From the NCBI GenBank assembly GCA_030247885.1, contig JAPDRO010000028.1, positions 248,001-312,000 of the forward strand: a stretch of DNA of 64,000 nt. Reading direction: 5' to 3'. Position 1 is the first letter of the stretch; every line of letters starts with the position of its first letter. The stretch comes from Taxawa tesnikishii (nom. ined.). Lineage: Eukaryota > Ascomycota > Dothideomycetes > Dothideales. Position numbers and translations under genes: made by a program. This document shows, in pieces, positions 62,465-64,000 of this stretch. The notes under the pieces were generated by a model. That model was not told the origin of the DNA, ran no database searches, and was given only the letters and a program-made list of their open reading frames with translations.

Positions 62465-64000
62465 CTAGCCACCCTTCCTGTCCGCTTCATGAGCAGGTAT
62501 CGGCTCGCCGCCAGTCTTCAGCCCACTAGCGTTCTTTGCACCTGCAACGGACTTGCTCTTCTTGTGCCCTTTCCTGGTAGCCTGTTGCCACGGATTTGAC
62601 TGGTTGCTGGGCAAGGCTTGTGGCTTGCTATTCTCATGAGTCGCCATACCCGCGGGGTTTATCGACTGGTTCAATGCGGTCGGTCCATCCCTCGCCTTGG
62701 AAACCTTATAACCTTGCCTCGATGTGTTGGCATCTTCTGCGAGCTTGCCGTTGGCAATCTGCGCAGCTTTGGCGAGCCCTTGCGGCTGCTGTTTCGGGCT
62801 TTCTAGACCCTTGCTCGATGTCGGCGACGGTGTGCGCAGTTCAGCGACGGGCGACAACAGTGGTGCAGAATTCAACGGCGATACCTCAATCAGATGCTCT
62901 GAAACGCTGACGGCACTAGGCGCCCGCATGCCGTCGCCATTAGGCGAAAGATTCAGTCTCGGCAAGCCATTGCGGCCACGTGCATTAGGTGAAACGCGCG
63001 GCGAGGGCGCATTTTCCGGATGGAGACTGTACCCATTACCATTCTGCCAGGCTTGCGTAGACTGATGTGGACGGACGGGAGTGCTCTGTGACGCAGCTTC
63101 ATTCGAGTCTCCCTGTCCCGGCCAATGTTGACTGAGCTCTATGTGATGCGTTGTACCATTAGCCAAGATCGGGAAACTCTCCTCAGGCATGTTGCTGTTT
63201 CTGTCGAGGCTTAGAGCGGTAAGATCAGGTTTCACCCCTAAGCCGAGGTTTGAGTTGTTGCTCAGATCTAGGGAGCATTACTCTCAGAAGCGCGTGCACG
63301 TTGACTAAGAGATGAGCCGCCGAGGTTGGACCCGTTGACGATAAGGGGCCCTTGTTCCTCGGGTTCCCTCGTTAGCGGCATGTTTGGCTGTAGGAAAGGC
63401 ATCTGCGGAAGCGGAGCAGATCTCGGGTTTCCAGAGAGGGAAACACTACGTCCGTGGCCCAGTGGCGAAGGCGACCGTGACTGATGCCGTAACCCATTTG
63501 GTAGCAATCTTTCGGGGAAAGCCTCCTAGGCGCTTGCGGTGGCTCCCTATAAGGAGGGGTTTGAGCAATGCCGCCAGGAGGGTACTGCGGCGTCAGTTGC
63601 GGTGATTGGCCCACATAATACCCCACATAATCCTTGGGTATTGCCGACTCGATGCCCGGTTGTTGGGTTGAGTTTGCAGTAGCAGCTATCGAGGCGTTTG
63701 TCCGCATTGGAGAATACATCTGCATGTTACGCTGTGCCAGATAAGGGGTTCCGATAGCTCCAGAAACATCAAAGCCTGGATGAACCATGCCTTGTAGGGT
63801 CAGTGGGTTCGGGAACGACCTTCCCGGCTGTGATTGAGACCTCACGGATGCATTCGAGGATGCCTCCGTAAACGAAGATCTATGCACGCTCCGGCGCAAC
63901 GACGGAACGGACGTAGCTAGTGACGGTGACGAAGGGTTGGTAGCCGTGGCCTCAACAGAACGAGACTGCGAAAGAGGCGACGATGGTGCCGGATACCGCG
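62465..64000 (-). CDS. Low-complexity protein, 3' part only (runs off the edge)
   Basis: The C-terminal half of a larger protein; the frame is open to the end of the window, so the start lies outside. I do not recognise the family with confidence. The visible part is Ser/Pro/Gln/Asn-rich and disordered, with YVGYYVGQSPQLTPQYPPGG, RSPSPLGHGRSVSLSG, SPNARGRNGLPRLNLSPNGD and a basic end NPWQQATRKGHKKSKSVAGA. Two one-base shortfalls join the pieces: near 63514-63517 (CCCC on the coding strand) and near 63275. Such tails occur in fungal RNA-binding or nucleotidyltransferase proteins, but that is a guess. No membrane segment or signal peptide can be seen. Confidence 0.6.

Noticed and set aside
62097-62468. 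Possible gene of 123 codons on the plus strand
   Set aside because: No motif, mixed composition, overlaps the end of the edge gene.
1-64000. Biosynthetic or virulence gene cluster
   Set aside because: Laccase, HsbA, tannase and velvet genes are spread among housekeeping genes with no backbone enzyme or cluster regulator.
1-64000. Programmed frameshifting as an explanation for the broken frames
   Set aside because: The sites share no slippery heptamer or downstream structure, occur in most genes, and track short homopolymers of any base.

Overview
This window is nuclear DNA of a filamentous ascomycete (Pezizomycotina). The evidence is short GT-AG introns of about 45-180 bases, a secreted ascomycete laccase with the C-terminal processing signature, a hydrophobic-surface-binding protein, a tannase/feruloyl esterase, and a velvet-family regulator. 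A dothideomycete is my best guess, but the class cannot be proved from the sequence alone. I see no rRNA, tRNA, CRISPR array, plasmid or phage signal, and no intact transposon.

Layout, left to right: CIA30 (-), RIM2-type carrier (+), APC5 (+), laccase (-), CTP synthase (-), aldo-keto reductase (+), squalene epoxidase ERG1 (-), Nudix ADP-ribose pyrophosphatase (+), a 3.2 kb gene-free stretch, a velvet protein of VelC type (+), a PPN2-like phosphoesterase (-), NSE4 (-), VPS34 (+), AVO1/SIN1 (-), a PRCC-domain protein (+), HsbA-like secreted protein (-), a PA-TM-RING ubiquitin ligase (-), an aquaporin (+), a tannase (-), SLU7 (-), REV3 (+), a 2.5 kb poorly coding stretch, SFC1-type carrier (+), twinfilin (-), and the 3' part of a low-complexity protein that runs off the right edge (-). 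Most are single-copy housekeeping genes. The secreted enzymes sit singly among them, so I see no biosynthetic or virulence cluster.

Two things stand out. First, the 5' third of the CTP synthase gene is cut into twelve consecutive exons of 10-47 bases, and the Nudix gene has a 7-base exon. Joining them restores each conserved protein exactly in phase. Second, about 26 single-base shortfalls in 14 otherwise well conserved genes fall nearly all in or beside short homopolymers, mostly runs of 3-6 C or G. Adding one base at each site makes every complete gene model a multiple of three and restores family motifs. This is best read as homopolymer under-calling in the assembly rather than mass gene decay, and it means that many gene ends and starts taken naively from open frames would be wrong.

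I did not find a credible new multi-gene system. The most unusual biology that the sequence supports is the micro-exon architecture, two stop-free in-frame introns (ERG1 and aquaporin), and a sterol-regulatory-element-like site upstream of ERG1.
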